This document shows positions 17,551 through 26,511 of a DNA stretch of 36,886 nucleotides, one piece after another. Both the position numbers and the translations under genes were made by a program. The DNA lies in assembly GCF_002835805.1 (NCBI RefSeq), contig NZ_PISE01000023.1:1-36886 (forward strand), in the 5' to 3' direction. A model generated the notes under the pieces. The model saw nothing but the letters and a program-made list of their open reading frames with translations. It ran no database searches and was not told the DNA's origin. Numbering within the stretch: position 1 is the stretch's first letter; each line of letters starts with the position of its first letter. Origin of the DNA: Niallia nealsonii (GTDB taxonomy: Bacteria > Bacillota > Bacilli > Bacillales > Cytobacillaceae).

Positions 17551-18567
17551 TTGAGAAATAAAATAAAAGATATGATTAAAAACCTTCCAGAAAACGAAGC
17601 AAAAACAGTATTGTTTGATCTTTTTATCCAAATGGATAGTGTAAAAAAAAAGAATTATCAAGAAGCAGAATTGCTGGAAGATATGGATAGAATTTATACT
17701 AATCTAATACGATTGATGGAATATAAAAAAAGTTAGAAGAAACTACAGAAAAGGTTTATCTTGTCTTCGGAGTATCGGAAGGCCGAAATGGCATTAAAGG
17801 AGATGGACAGGGCGAATAGGAGGAAGTGCTTGTGTTTGCCGACAATTTTTCGATTGGGCCAATTTGGAATTTGCATGAAGAACCTGGTTTATCTAATCGA
17901 AACTATTGGCTGAAAAACCATCTCCTGTTTGAAGAGGATGAGTGGGAGCAACAAGCTAAATATATGAGAGAAGTACATTCTAAACTGAATACTATTTCAG
18001 AGAAGATACCAATCTATATATGGACATGCGATAATGCCCATGAACAAATTGGTTTAAGGATGGCATTATTTTTACTGAAAGAAAAGAAAACCCAATTTAT
18101 TGCATAAATACAATTAAAGCTTATCATAATTTAGAGAAACATCCTGATAGATTTTGTCCTCGTCCATCAGGAGAGCTTCTATCAGAGAATATACAGAAAA
18201 TCTATAAAAATACCCAATTTTTTCTTTTATTAACAAAGAAAGATAGAAAAGAATTGGAGAGAGAATGGGAAGATTAGGCAAGTGCAGAAGGAAACTTGCC
18301 AATTTGGAATAATGGCCATATTTTAGGTGTAGAGGAAACATTTTATGATGATTCTTTAATTAAAACGGCCAAAAAGCTTCATGACGAGCAAAGACAAAAA
18401 GATTTTATGCCATCAGCCCGCTTAATAGGGGAAGTGATTGGAAATTTGCCTCAATATCATGTAGATGCTTTTTTGAATATCGTGTCAGACAATTGATTTT
18501 AGAGGGAGTTTTTGAAATAGAGGGTGTACCAAAAGCAATGAGGTTTTACAGCATCAAATTGCGATAG
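17551..18567 (+). pseudogene. Decayed DUF1835-domain gene
   Basis: Reading through lesions gives about 339 codons, the size I expect for the DUF1835/DUF3658 family. The N-terminal 61 codons (TTG 17551, with GGAGGTGA six nt upstream; IKDMIKNLPENEAKTVLFDL) end at a frameshift in an A-run near 17730. Next come KVYLVFGVSEG, a shift, ALKEMDRAN, another shift near 17815, then VLVFADNFSIGPIWNLHEE to NAHEQIGLRMALFLLKEK, a shift near 18105, NTIKAYHNLEKHPDRFCPRP to EREWED, a TAG near 18276, NLPIWNNGHILGVEE to QYHVDAF, a shift in a T6 run near 18467, and YRVRQLILEGVFEIEG to the stop. At least five shifts and one stop make it a pseudogene. The ribosome binding site and N-terminal frame are still intact, so a short peptide may still be made. 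Confidence 0.85.
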
Positions 18568-18574
18568 TAGATAA

Positions 18575-18877
18575 AGAAGAAGAAAACCAGATGGAATTAC
18601 AGATAGATTCACAAAAAATTTTACTGCACTTAATTTAATAAAAGATACATTTGCAGATCAACCTTTTGCAGTACATGTAGAACTGGAAACAAGCAGCGAA
18701 TGTTCTCGCCGAAAAAGAAGTATTAATAGAAATCGTTGCTTTGGAATAGAGCTAAAAGATATTGCAAATCTTCTTCTCGGTTTATATAAACAAAGTTTGC
18801 TAGAAATAAAAACAAAAACCATACAATTGTTGGAAATTAAAAAAGAAGATAGAATAGAAGATAAAGTATTTATTTGA
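18575..18877 (+). pseudogene. Unrecognised decayed gene fragment
   Basis: An open frame of 100 codons (NLIKDTFADQPFAVHVELET early, ANLLLGLYKQSLLEIKTKT late) has no ATG, GTG or TTG near its beginning. A second frame supplies MELQIDSQK at the start and VLAEKEVLIEIVALE in the middle, so the original protein seems split by at least two frameshifts. I do not recognise the family. It directly follows the decayed DUF1835 gene and may have been in its operon. Confidence 0.5.
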
Positions 18878-18930
18878 AAAAAATGGGTGTTAAAGAATGA
18901 GTTTTGTTAATGGGTTAGGATGTGTGAAGA

Positions 18931-19743
18931 TTGTCTAATGTAATGTTAAAAGAGTATCATTCAGATTGTACAAATTGTTTTGGTTTATGCTGTGTGGCGC
19001 TTCCTTATGCCAAGTCAAGTGATTTTGCCTTTTCTAAAGATGGCGGTACGCCTTGTTCGAATCTGCAAACAGACAATAAGTGCCGTATACATACAGATTT
19101 AAGAGAAAAGGGATTTAGAGGATGTACAGCATATGAATGTTTTGGTGCTGGCCAAAAAGTTTCCCAACATATTTACAGTGACAAAGATTGGAGGGATTAT
19201 CCTGAACTTTCCATAGAAATGTTTAATGTTTTTCCAATCGTGCAGCAATTGCATGAGATGCTCTATTATTTAAATCAAGCGCTAACATTTTCTGAAACAA
19301 AATCGATTCATGTTTTGCTGCAAAACAGTTTAAAGAAAACAGAAGAGCTCACTTTTTTATCTCCTGAGGAAATTTTAGCGCTTGATATACCGGCACATCG
19401 GGCTACTGTTAATGAGGTGCTGCTACAAGCAAGCGAACTTGTCCGCAAAACGAGCAAGAGCACAAATAAAAAGAAAAACAGAATGGACTATTTAGGGGCT
19501 AACTTAAAAGGGGCAGATTTTAGAGGCATGAGTCTTAGAGGAGCCCTTTTGATTGCTGCAAATTTGCGAGGAGCCGATTTGCGAAAAGTGGACTTTATTG
19601 GCGCTGATATGCGCGATGCTGATTTATCAGGTGCAAACTTAACGGAAAGTATTTTTCTTACACAAGCGCAAGTAAATGCAGCAATTGGGGATCGCCATAC
19701 AAAGCTGCCTAAAGGATTAACTTTACCCAGCCATTGGCAATGA
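18931..19743 (+). CDS. YkgJ-like Cys-cluster plus pentapeptide-repeat protein
   Basis: A 270-aa two-part protein. The N-terminus has DCTNCFGLCC (Cys 13, 16, 20, 21), the CxxCxGxCC pattern of YkgJ/PF03692-like metal-binding domains, then further Cys at TPCSNL, NKCRIH, RGCTAYEC. After a helical middle and a basic linker (SKSTNKKKNR), about ten pentapeptide units follow (GANLKGADFRGMSLRGALL, NLRGADLRKVDFIGADMRDA, DLSGANL), which would form a right-handed beta helix. Start TTG 18931 is preceded by AGGATGTG at 6-nt spacing; an ATG at 18943 is a weaker alternative. Proteins with this fusion exist in Firmicutes and Actinobacteria without known function. Confidence 0.85.
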   Translation: MSNVMLKEYHSDCTNCFGLCCVALPYAKSSDFAFSKDGGTPCSNLQTDNKCRIHTDLREKGFRGCTAYECFGAGQKVSQHIYSDKDWRDYPELSIEMFNVFPIVQQLHEMLYYLNQALTFSETKSIHVLLQNSLKKTEELTFLSPEEILALDIPAHRATVNEVLLQASELVRKTSKSTNKKKNRMDYLGANLKGADFRGMSLRGALLIAANLRGADLRKVDFIGADMRDADLSGANLTESIFLTQAQVNAAIGDRHTKLPKGLTLPSHWQ

Positions 19744-19881
19744 TGGGGAGAAAAGTTATAGCCGACAGCGGAAAAAAGAAAAGAACGGCAGATAAATTAG
19801 AAGTGACAGCGAATACCGAAAATATATCAATACAACTCAAAACTAGTTGTTTAAAGAAGGGAAGCAAGGAGGTTGCCAAGC

Positions 19882-20412
19882 ATGGCCAATCGCAAATTAA
19901 TTATTTATATTGCAACAAGTTTAGATGGATATATAGCAACAAAAGAAGAATCATTAGATTGGCTGTTTCGAGTAGAAGGAGAAGGAGATAATGGCTATTC
20001 TGCTTTTTATGAGACAGTTGATACAGTGCTAATGGGGAAAAAGACATATGACTGGATTTTAAAACAAGGATTAGCAGATTTCCCGTACAAAGGAAAAGAA
20101 TGTTATGTGTTCAGCAGAACATCTTCCTCCTCAACAGAGGATGCGACCTTTATTACTCATGATATTTTTCCTTTTATTACCGATTTAAAAAAGCAGTCAG
20201 GCAAAAATATTTGGCTAGTTGGCGGTGGGGAACTAATCACTTCCTTTGTAAAAGAAAAGTTAGTGGATGAACTTATTTTAACTATGGCTCCAGCAATAAT
20301 TGGTAAAGGAATTCCTTTATTAAAAGAAGGAGAATATGAGCTGGATTTATCCTTGAAAGGAATTAAAACATTTAATCAATTTGTAGAACTTCATTATGAA
20401 GTGAAAAATTAA
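19882..20412 (+). CDS. RibD C-terminal / DHFR-fold family protein (YyaP-like)
   Basis: A 176-aa protein with the dihydrofolate-reductase-like fold of the RibD C-terminal family: IIYIATSLDGYIATKEESL at the start, DTVLMGKKTYDWI (NADPH-side helix), then NIWLVGGGELITSFVKEKLV and LTMAPAIIGKGIPLL. It resembles B. subtilis YyaP/YwjB; the reaction is unknown. AAGGAGG (19866-19872) lies 9 nt before ATG 19882; a TTG at 19873 abuts the binding site and is not used. It stands 138 bp after the pentapeptide gene and is followed by a terminator. Confidence 0.92.
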   Translation: MANRKLIIYIATSLDGYIATKEESLDWLFRVEGEGDNGYSAFYETVDTVLMGKKTYDWILKQGLADFPYKGKECYVFSRTSSSSTEDATFITHDIFPFITDLKKQSGKNIWLVGGGELITSFVKEKLVDELILTMAPAIIGKGIPLLKEGEYELDLSLKGIKTFNQFVELHYEVKN

Positions 20413-20426
20413 CCGTATTTTTGCAA

Positions 20427-20460
20427 GGGACCTATCTAATTAAGGGAATAGGTCTTTTTT
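20427..20460 (+). terminator. Terminator of the YyaP-like gene
   Basis: GACCTAT (20429-20435) pairs with ATAGGTC (20448-20454), followed by T6. Confidence 0.8.
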
Positions 20461-20554
20461 ATGTAAAGTTTGATGTGAAGCAGTATGTGATAAGAAGCAG
20501 AAATGGTGTAAAATTTAAAAAGTAACTGTTTTTGGAAATAGGAGGAGATTGCCA

Positions 20555-21631
20555 ATGTGGGCATTGCCAAAACAAAGGTTTGGATGGCTTTGTGTATTGC
20601 TTGCCGCTGTATTAAGCTCCAATATTTTAATTTACCATGTAGATTTTTTACCACAGCTTCCAAAAGAAGTTGTTTTCGGATCATTACTTGATTTTCTTAT
20701 TACCATCCCATTAATTATCTATTTTTTAATTATTAGAAAGCGCTATTCTTTAAGATACTTGTTTTATGTAGTGATTGCAAGCTATGCCGCAGCACTTTTT
20801 ATAATACCTCAACATTATTTTTCATCATTTCATTTGGTAAGATATCTAATATTTGCTGGTGAAGCAGCCTTTTTACTTGTAGAACTGTACATTGTGTTTC
20901 AGTTTATAAAAAAACTTGTCCCAATCATCAAAAGCTACCGAACAAATAGAATGGATATTCCGATATTTTCTTCTAGGCTGGAAAAAGCGATAAATATTCA
21001 TATAAAATCGTCTCGCTTTATTGAAATGATGGTTTCTGAAATCTCTATGGTTTATTATTGTTTTTTTTCGTGGAGAAGTAAACCCCTTGTTATACAAGAT
21101 GGGAAAGCATTCACTTACCATAAAAAAACCAGTGCCATTGCATTTTATGTGATGCTTATCCATGCGCTGATTATTGAATCAGTAGGGTTTCATTTCCTTC
21201 TGCATGCATGGACCGAAGTGGCAGCAGTAATTGCCATTGCTTTAAACATCTATACATTAATCTACCTTGTAGCAGAGATGCAGAGCATTAAATTATGCCC
21301 TTTTATTATTACAAATAATCACGTCCATTTACAGATTGGCCTGACAAAAAAAATGACAGTTCCATTGGGAGCCATTAAGAGCGTTCGTTCTTATCAAGGT
21401 CCTGAAAAAATAGCGAAAAACGAAAAAAAGCACCTGTTAGAAGCGATGCTTCCTGATTTTATACAAGAGAAACCAACTGTAGAAATAGAGTTTTATCATC
21501 TCGAAGTAGCCAAATTCATGTATGGGTTTAAAAAACAAATAAAAAAAGTTCATCTTCGTCCAGATTACCCCAAAGAATTTATCGCGGCAATTTATACAAA
21601 ACTAGAAGAAGCAAAAAGGAATATAGAGTGA
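20555..21631 (+). CDS. Multi-pass membrane protein of unknown function with PH-like tail
   Basis: A 358-aa protein starting MWALPKQRFGWLCVLL, with AGGAGGAG 7 nt upstream of ATG 20555. It has about six hydrophobic helices in two groups (roughly 10-125 and 190-245), separated by a polar segment with FIEMMVSEISMVYYCFFSW. The last 110 residues are soluble and alternate strands and turns (FIITNNHVHLQIGLTKKMTV, AIKSVRSYQG) in a way that suggests a bacterial PH-like domain. Relatives in the B. cereus group have been labelled beta-carotene monooxygenase, but I see no carotenoid-oxygenase histidine pattern, so I do not accept that name. Confidence 0.8.
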   Translation: MWALPKQRFGWLCVLLAAVLSSNILIYHVDFLPQLPKEVVFGSLLDFLITIPLIIYFLIIRKRYSLRYLFYVVIASYAAALFIIPQHYFSSFHLVRYLIFAGEAAFLLVELYIVFQFIKKLVPIIKSYRTNRMDIPIFSSRLEKAINIHIKSSRFIEMMVSEISMVYYCFFSWRSKPLVIQDGKAFTYHKKTSAIAFYVMLIHALIIESVGFHFLLHAWTEVAAVIAIALNIYTLIYLVAEMQSIKLCPFIITNNHVHLQIGLTKKMTVPLGAIKSVRSYQGPEKIAKNEKKHLLEAMLPDFIQEKPTVEIEFYHLEVAKFMYGFKKQIKKVHLRPDYPKEFIAAIYTKLEEAKRNIE

Positions 21632-21634
21632 TAG

Positions 21635-21808
21635 ATAGCAAACATAACCAAATCTGAGGAAGTAAATGAGAATATCGTAAACGGATGGCATTTAAAAAAG
21701 CTTATATATCAACTAAGTATAAATGAATCGAAAAGACAAAAAGAATATAACACTAAATTAATGGAATATATGTATGGTTTGACTAAGGAAAAAAATAGAT
21801 ATAATTGA
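21635..21808 (+). pseudogene. Start-less 57-codon frame
   Basis: Directly after the membrane protein stop, a frame without ATG/GTG/TTG near its beginning reads TKSEEVNENIVNGWHLKKLI to MEYMYGLTKEKNRYN. Composition is protein-like (charged, helical). It could be a decayed small gene or a coincidence. Not recognised. Confidence 0.25.
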
Positions 21809-21886
21809 AAAAGATTTTGACAAAAAACATGGGTTTATGTTCTATTGGGAGTTTGTCTATAAATAGTTCTAACTGGAGGGATAAAG

Positions 21887-22213
21887 ATGACACAAAAAAT
21901 AAAAACACTAGAACTTCCTTATTATGCAGTTATTTTTTCATCACAGCGAACAGATGAAGAGAATGGCTACGGGAAAATGGCAGAAAAGATGGTGGAATTG
22001 GCTGCAAAACAAGAAGGTTTTTTAGGAGTGGAAAGTGCAAGGGACGAACATTTAGGGATAACAGTTTCTTACTGGAAATCAGTAGAGGATATTCAAAAAT
22101 GGAAAGATCACACAGCACACCAGATTGCTCAAGAAAGAGGCAAAAAAGAATGGTATCAAACGTTTTCATTGAGAGTCTGCAAGGTGGAAAGACATCGTTT
22201 TTTTGAAATGTAA
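21887..22213 (+). CDS. Antibiotic biosynthesis monooxygenase (ABM) domain protein
   Basis: A 108-aa single ABM/ferredoxin-like domain: YYAVIFSSQRTDEENGYGKM, EGFLGVESARDEHLGITVSY and WKSVEDIQKWKDHTAHQIAQ. The family includes cofactor-free quinol monooxygenases and, more distantly, heme-degrading IsdG proteins; the heme-site residues are not obvious here, so a stress or house-cleaning oxygenase role is more likely. TGGAGGG is at normal spacing before ATG 21887. Monocistronic. Confidence 0.9.
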   Translation: MTQKIKTLELPYYAVIFSSQRTDEENGYGKMAEKMVELAAKQEGFLGVESARDEHLGITVSYWKSVEDIQKWKDHTAHQIAQERGKKEWYQTFSLRVCKVERHRFFEM

Positions 22214-22446
22214 AAATGCATAGAAAAGGAGGCGGTATGGAATATAGGGGGCATGTGCGTATGAAGATAAACAGTTTTTAAAAAGGCTGTTTTACTATTT
22301 TTATGCAGAAATACATAAAGCAAATAGTTTTCAATAATCAGGTTTTGTATAGTATAGATAGATGATTCCTAGGATGTTTACAATGTCTATGAAATAGGAA
22401 ATGAATAGGTTACTATTTTTATTGAAAAAGATATGAGGTGAAAAGT
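22214..22446 (+). other. Gap before rbsK with a tiny RBS-led ORF and weak hairpin
   Basis: AAGGAGG at about 22228 precedes ATG 22238 and a 14-codon frame (MEYRGHVRMKINSF). A hairpin AAACAG/CTGTTT with a short T-rich tail follows at about 22269-22300. This may be the remains of a gene or a leader peptide; no function is assigned. Confidence 0.3.
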
Positions 22447-23370
22447 ATGAAGAAAATGCTAGTTGTAGGAAGTATTAATATGGATATTGTCAATAAAGTG
22501 GAAAAACATCCGTTGCCAGGAGAAACAGTAGCAGGAAGCGGCGTGTCATATATTCCTGGTGGAAAGGGAGCAAATCAAGCTGTTGCTGCCGCAAAAGCCG
22601 GTGGCGCTGTTACGATGATTGGTGCAGTTGGGTCAGACGTATTTGCTAAAGAGTTAAAAGAGAGTTTAAAAAAATACGGCGTGAATACAGATTATGTTAT
22701 TACTAAAAATATATCATCTGGATTAGCCTTTATAACGCTTGACTCACAAGGAGAAAATACGATTATACTTTCAGGAGGAGCAAATACCGAATTGACGAAG
22801 GAAGATCTAGCTCCCTATTTGAATAGGCTGGAAAACTACGAATCATTATTGCTGCAAAATGAATTACATACAAACACAAATGAATGGCTTATTAAGGAGG
22901 CGGAAAAAAGGGGAGTTTCTATTTTTTGGAATCCTGCGCCAGCATATAAAGTTCCAAAAGAGTTATTGGCAAAAATAGATACGCTGATTGTAAATGAAAC
23001 AGAAACGGAAATTATTACTGGGCTGAGAATTCAAGATAAGGAAACGGCGGAAAAAGCCGCAAAATTATTAATAGAAGATGGAGTTCGTAATGTATTAATT
23101 ACCTTAGGAACAAATGGATCCTATTTTTATGGAACAAATGGGGAAACTGTTTATACAGATGCTTATCATGTGGATGCTATTGATACGACAGCGGCAGGAG
23201 ATACATTTATTGGTGCATATGCACAAGCCACTATGATGAATATGTCGGCAAAAGAAGCGTTGCAGTTTGCTTCTGCTGCAGCAGCCATTTCGGTTACTCG
23301 ATTTGGTGCACAGCAATCCTCGCCAACTAAAGAGGAAATCGAGGCATTTTTAATAAAGGAAAAAAAGTAA
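22447..23370 (+). CDS. rbsK: Ribokinase
   Basis: Phosphorylates D-ribose with ATP to ribose 5-phosphate in the cytosol. The 307-aa PfkB-family protein has GSINMDIV near the N-terminus, the substrate glycines GGKGANQAVAAAKAGG, the ATP-side motif NETETEIITG and the catalytic Asp in DTTAAGDTFIGAY. I start at ATG 22447 with GAGGTG upstream; GTG 22438 overlaps that site. It is not next to rbsD or the rbsACB transporter, so it is a solitary or secondary ribokinase. The specificity for ribose rather than another furanose or nucleoside is inferred from overall likeness. Confidence 0.9.
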   Translation: MKKMLVVGSINMDIVNKVEKHPLPGETVAGSGVSYIPGGKGANQAVAAAKAGGAVTMIGAVGSDVFAKELKESLKKYGVNTDYVITKNISSGLAFITLDSQGENTIILSGGANTELTKEDLAPYLNRLENYESLLLQNELHTNTNEWLIKEAEKRGVSIFWNPAPAYKVPKELLAKIDTLIVNETETEIITGLRIQDKETAEKAAKLLIEDGVRNVLITLGTNGSYFYGTNGETVYTDAYHVDAIDTTAAGDTFIGAYAQATMMNMSAKEALQFASAAAAISVTRFGAQQSSPTKEEIEAFLIKEKK

Positions 23371-23396
23371 GCGTTCGAGTAAGTTGTTGAGTGCAA

Positions 23397-23427
23397 GTAA
23401 AAAGGCTATCGAGAAATCTCGATAGCC
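23397..23427 (-). terminator. Shared terminator between rbsK and the permease gene
   Basis: Perfect 12-bp stem AGGCTATCGAGA / TCTCGATAGCCT (23402-23427). On the minus strand it is followed by TTTTTA, so it serves the permease gene; on the plus strand the T-run is weaker but it may also stop rbsK transcripts. Confidence 0.85.
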
Positions 23428-23435
23428 TAATATCA

Positions 23436-24857
23436 TTAATAAGAGGAATGGCTGGAAGAAATAGCTGCCTTTTTTTTGATGATTTTGCTTTTTGCATAAT
23501 AAAAAAGATAACACCCTGCTACAAACGCTGCCGTATAAAAAAATGCTGCTCTTTGATTTGGATCAAAAACAATTAATACACAGGAAAGAAAACTTAACAT
23601 AAATGCTGCAATGGGAACAATGGGATATAAAGGCGTTTTAAACGATAAATCCCTGATATCATGTCCTGCTTTTATATAGCTTCTGCGAAACATAAATTGA
23701 GATGCAGCAATTCCCATCCATACAATGACAACCGCAAGACCTGAAATGGATACGAGAATGATATATAAAGATTGAGCTGGTATGACACTTGAAATCAGCG
23801 ATAAAATTCCGCCGCCAATACTAAGCAGAAGTGCTGGAAGGGGAACACCTTTTTTGGTGACTTTGCTCCAAACAGGACCAATCATTTTCTCGTTTGATAG
23901 AGACCAAAGCATCCTTGTTGCAGCATAGAGTCCAGAGTTTGCACAAGAAAGTATAGCAGTTAAAACAACAAAATTCATGATGGTTCCTGCATAGGGAATG
24001 CCAATGCTGTTAAAAACTAGTACAAAAGGACTTTGATCAACGCCGGCTTCTTTCCATGGAATAAGTGCAGCAATTACGGTAATGCTGCCAATGAAAAAAA
24101 TAATCAGCCTAAGTAAAGTAGTATGAATGGTTTTTGGAATTGTTTTTTCTGGGTTTTCTGCTTCTCCAGAAGCAACACCAATTAATTCTGTACCAGAAAA
24201 GGCAAAGTTTACCGCAAGCATCGTGATAAATACTGCACCAAAACCATTTGGAAATAGACCATCTTTTACTAAATTAGAAAATAGTGGAGCTTCTTTGTAT
24301 CCTTGCATTGGTATAACTCCCAATATAGCCAAACCGCCAATTATAATAAATAAAATGATTGCTAATACTTTAATGCTTGAGAATAAGTACTCTGACTCAG
24401 CAAATAAACGGATGGAAAAGGCATTAAGACAAAAAATTAGAATGATAAAAAAAGCGCTCCACTGCCAAACAGAAATAGCAGGAAAAAATCCTTCCATAAT
24501 AAGTCCTGCAGCTGTAAACTCAGAACCTAATGCAACCGTCCAGGTCAGCCAGTAAAGCCATGCCATCGTAAAGCCAGTTCCGGGACCAATAAATTTGGTA
24601 GCATATGTATGGAAGGAACCAGTTACCGGCATTTTTACTGCTAGTTCACCTAAACAAAGCATTACCAAGTAAACGATGACAGCACCAATTAGATAGGCAA
24701 GAATGGTACCAATTGGACCTGCTTGGTTTATTGTATAGCCAGAACTTAAAAAAAGCCCGGTTCCAATAACTCCACCGAGTGAAATCATAAATAAATGTCT
24801 GCTTTTTAAAGAGCGGTTGAGTGTGCCAGCTGTAGCTGAGTCGTTCTTTTTTAACAT
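23436..24857 (-). CDS. mmuP: Amino-acid permease, probable S-methylmethionine transporter
   Basis: A 473-aa APC-superfamily permease with about 12 membrane helices. The family signature is clear: [37 protein letters not shown] and [20 protein letters not shown]. Function is inferred from its divergent neighbour, a homocysteine S-methyltransferase; the pair corresponds to B. subtilis ybgF and mmuM (ybgG) and E. coli mmuP/mmuM, which import S-methylmethionine and use it to make methionine. Sequence alone would only support amino-acid/polyamine permease. CGGAGGA precedes the ATG at 24855-24857. Confidence 0.85.
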   Translation of the reverse strand: MLKKNDSATAGTLNRSLKSRHLFMISLGGVIGTGLFLSSGYTINQAGPIGTILAYLIGAVIVYLVMLCLGELAVKMPVTGSFHTYATKFIGPGTGFTMAWLYWLTWTVALGSEFTAAGLIMEGFFPAISVWQWSAFFIILIFCLNAFSIRLFAESEYLFSSIKVLAIILFIIIGGLAILGVIPMQGYKEAPLFSNLVKDGLFPNGFGAVFITMLAVNFAFSGTELIGVASGEAENPEKTIPKTIHTTLLRLIIFFIGSITVIAALIPWKEAGVDQSPFVLVFNSIGIPYAGTIMNFVVLTAILSCANSGLYAATRMLWSLSNEKMIGPVWSKVTKKGVPLPALLLSIGGGILSLISSVIPAQSLYIILVSISGLAVVIVWMGIAASQFMFRRSYIKAGHDIRDLSFKTPLYPIVPIAAFMLSFLSCVLIVFDPNQRAAFFYTAAFVAGCYLFYYAKSKIIKKKAAISSSHSSY

Positions 24858-24966
24858 GTTGTATCCTCCGAATGAACCAGTGATCTCATTGCATAAATGA
24901 TAGGTACTGGAATAATTAATGATAAGATTTACTATTTTTAAAAATACTAAAAATTAGTATTTTCGA

Positions 24967-24995
24967 AATATAGCATTTTATTGGAATTAAATCAA
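24967..24995 (-). promoter_or_regulatory. Promoter of the mmuP-like gene
   Basis: On the minus strand TTGATT (24995-24990), a 17-bp spacer and TATATT (24972-24967). It leaves a leader of roughly 100 nt whose first part contains the inverted repeat AAAATACTA/TAGTATTTT (24941-24963), a possible operator. Confidence 0.55.
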
Positions 24996-25109
24996 TATCC
25001 CTTTTTAAATTTTTACTAGAGAAAAAGGAAAAAATAGGCTTGAACTTCCAGTAGATTAGTGTTAACGTGAAAACTATTAATCTGAAAAATTGAAAAACGA
25101 GGGCAGAAA

Positions 25110-26066
25110 ATGAAAAAAAAACCGAATCCAATTCAGCAGATAATTGATACATACAAAAGTGTCATATTGGATGGAGCAATTGCAACGGAAATAGAGAAAA
25201 AGGGCATTAATATTAATGATTCATTATGGTCAGCGAAAGCTATTATTGATAATCCTGCAGCTATTAAAGAGGTTCATGTAGAATATTTTGCAGCTGGTTC
25301 CGATGTGGCAACTACCAATACATATCAAGCGAATATCGATGGATTTATTCAAAAAGGCTATACAAAAGAGGAAGCGGAGAGATTACTGGAAGATACCGCT
25401 TTAGCAGCAATAGAAGCCCGAAATAGTTTTTGGGGAGCTCTTAGTGAATCGGAAAAAGAAACAAGACCGTTTCCACTTGTTGCAGGAAGCATTGGGCCAT
25501 ATGGTGCTTTTTTGGCGGATGGCTCGGAATATACAGGAGACTATTCTCTAACAGATCAAGCGTTTGAAAGCTTTCATTTGCCGCGAATGAAACTATTAGA
25601 AGAAGCAAAATGTGATGTATTTGCATTTGAAACGATACCAAGTTTTAAAGAAAGTATCGCACTTGCCAATATGCTAAAAAACTACTTCCCTTCTATGACT
25701 GCATGGCTGTCTTTTAGTATCCGTGATGGAAGCCACTTAAGTGACGGGACACCATTAAGTGAGGCAGCTGCTTTTTTTAACTCTTTCTCTAATATTAGCG
25801 CGATTGGTGTAAATTGTACGGCTGCTGTGAATATAAAAGAAGTCCTTGATACGTTAAAGATAGCAACAGATAAACCTCTTATTGTTTATCCGAATGCTGG
25901 TGGAGTATATGATGGATCTACTAAAATGTGGACAGAAGAAGAAAAAAACAATAATTTTGGAGAAATGACGAAATGTTGGCATGAAGATGGAGCTGTTTTA
26001 ATAGGTGGATGCTGTCGAACGACACCAGAACATATTCGTCAAATTGCCAATTGGGCAAGAGATTAA
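25110..26066 (+). CDS. mmuM: Homocysteine S-methyltransferase
   Basis: Transfers the methyl group of S-methylmethionine to homocysteine, giving two methionines. The 318-aa protein is a single Hcy-binding barrel: VILDGAIATEIEKKGININD at the N-terminus, PLVAGSIGPYGAFLADGSEY in the middle, and the zinc cysteines in GVNCTAA and LIGGCCRTTPEHI near the C-terminus. GAGGG precedes ATG 25110. Transcribed away from the mmuP-like permease, with a shared 252-bp control region and its own terminator at 26120-26150. Confidence 0.94.
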   Translation: MKKKPNPIQQIIDTYKSVILDGAIATEIEKKGININDSLWSAKAIIDNPAAIKEVHVEYFAAGSDVATTNTYQANIDGFIQKGYTKEEAERLLEDTALAAIEARNSFWGALSESEKETRPFPLVAGSIGPYGAFLADGSEYTGDYSLTDQAFESFHLPRMKLLEEAKCDVFAFETIPSFKESIALANMLKNYFPSMTAWLSFSIRDGSHLSDGTPLSEAAAFFNSFSNISAIGVNCTAAVNIKEVLDTLKIATDKPLIVYPNAGGVYDGSTKMWTEEEKNNNFGEMTKCWHEDGAVLIGGCCRTTPEHIRQIANWARD

Positions 26067-26119
26067 TTGTTTTGTTTTCATCTAAAAGAGAAAGAGGAAT
26101 CGATCTCGTTTTAATAAAG

Positions 26120-26150
26120 AACCGTTATCAAAGATGATAACGGTTTTTTG
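26120..26150 (+). terminator. Terminator of mmuM
   Basis: Perfect 11-bp stem AACCGTTATCA/TGATAACGGTT (26120-26130, 26135-26145) with AAGA loop and a T-run. Confidence 0.92.
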
Positions 26151-26297
26151 CCAAGCACTCGGTTTTGTTTTTTTATTTTGGCAGACATATAGAAATATTA
26201 TTCTATTATAGAATGTATTTAAGGATTTTTAGCTAGTATTTGGAACCTTATAGAAGGGAGAAGATTAGTCACTATATGGTCCCTTCTAAAATAGTTC

Positions 26298-26460
26298 CTA
26301 ATTTTCCTGATCTTCTATATTGATTTCTAAATAAGCGGCTTCTCGAATTAAAGAATGAGCATGATGATGTATAGTGTTTTTTTTACAGGAGCCAGTAAGC
26401 TTCCGCTTCCTAAAACAAAAGAGTATTTGTTTGCCCTGTTAGCATTCTTAGCATAAATTC
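26298..26460 (-). pseudogene. Minus-strand decayed gene remnant
   Basis: Within the 445-bp gap after mmuM, the minus strand reads NANRANKYSFVLGSGSLLAP then, after a shift in an A8 run near 26385, HHHAHSLIREAAYLEINIED and a stop at 26298. The two halves abut at the A-run, as expected for a frameshifted gene. No start codon remains upstream. Family not recognised. The remaining gap (26151-26297) is AT-rich with nothing assigned. Confidence 0.45.
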
Positions 26461-26511
26461 ATTGTATAATAAAATAGTAATGTTAACATTTAATTAGAAG
26501 GAGCACAAAGC

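Noticed and set aside
19734-19991. 85-codon plus frame spanning the pentapeptide gene end and the YyaP-like gene start.
   Set aside because: It overlaps two well supported genes in another frame and its sequence is low-complexity and basic; a shadow frame.
24950-25095. CodY-like boxes (AATTTTCNGAAAATT) in the mmuP-mmuM control region.
   Set aside because: Only half-sites with several mismatches are present in very AT-rich DNA, so they are not distinguishable from background.
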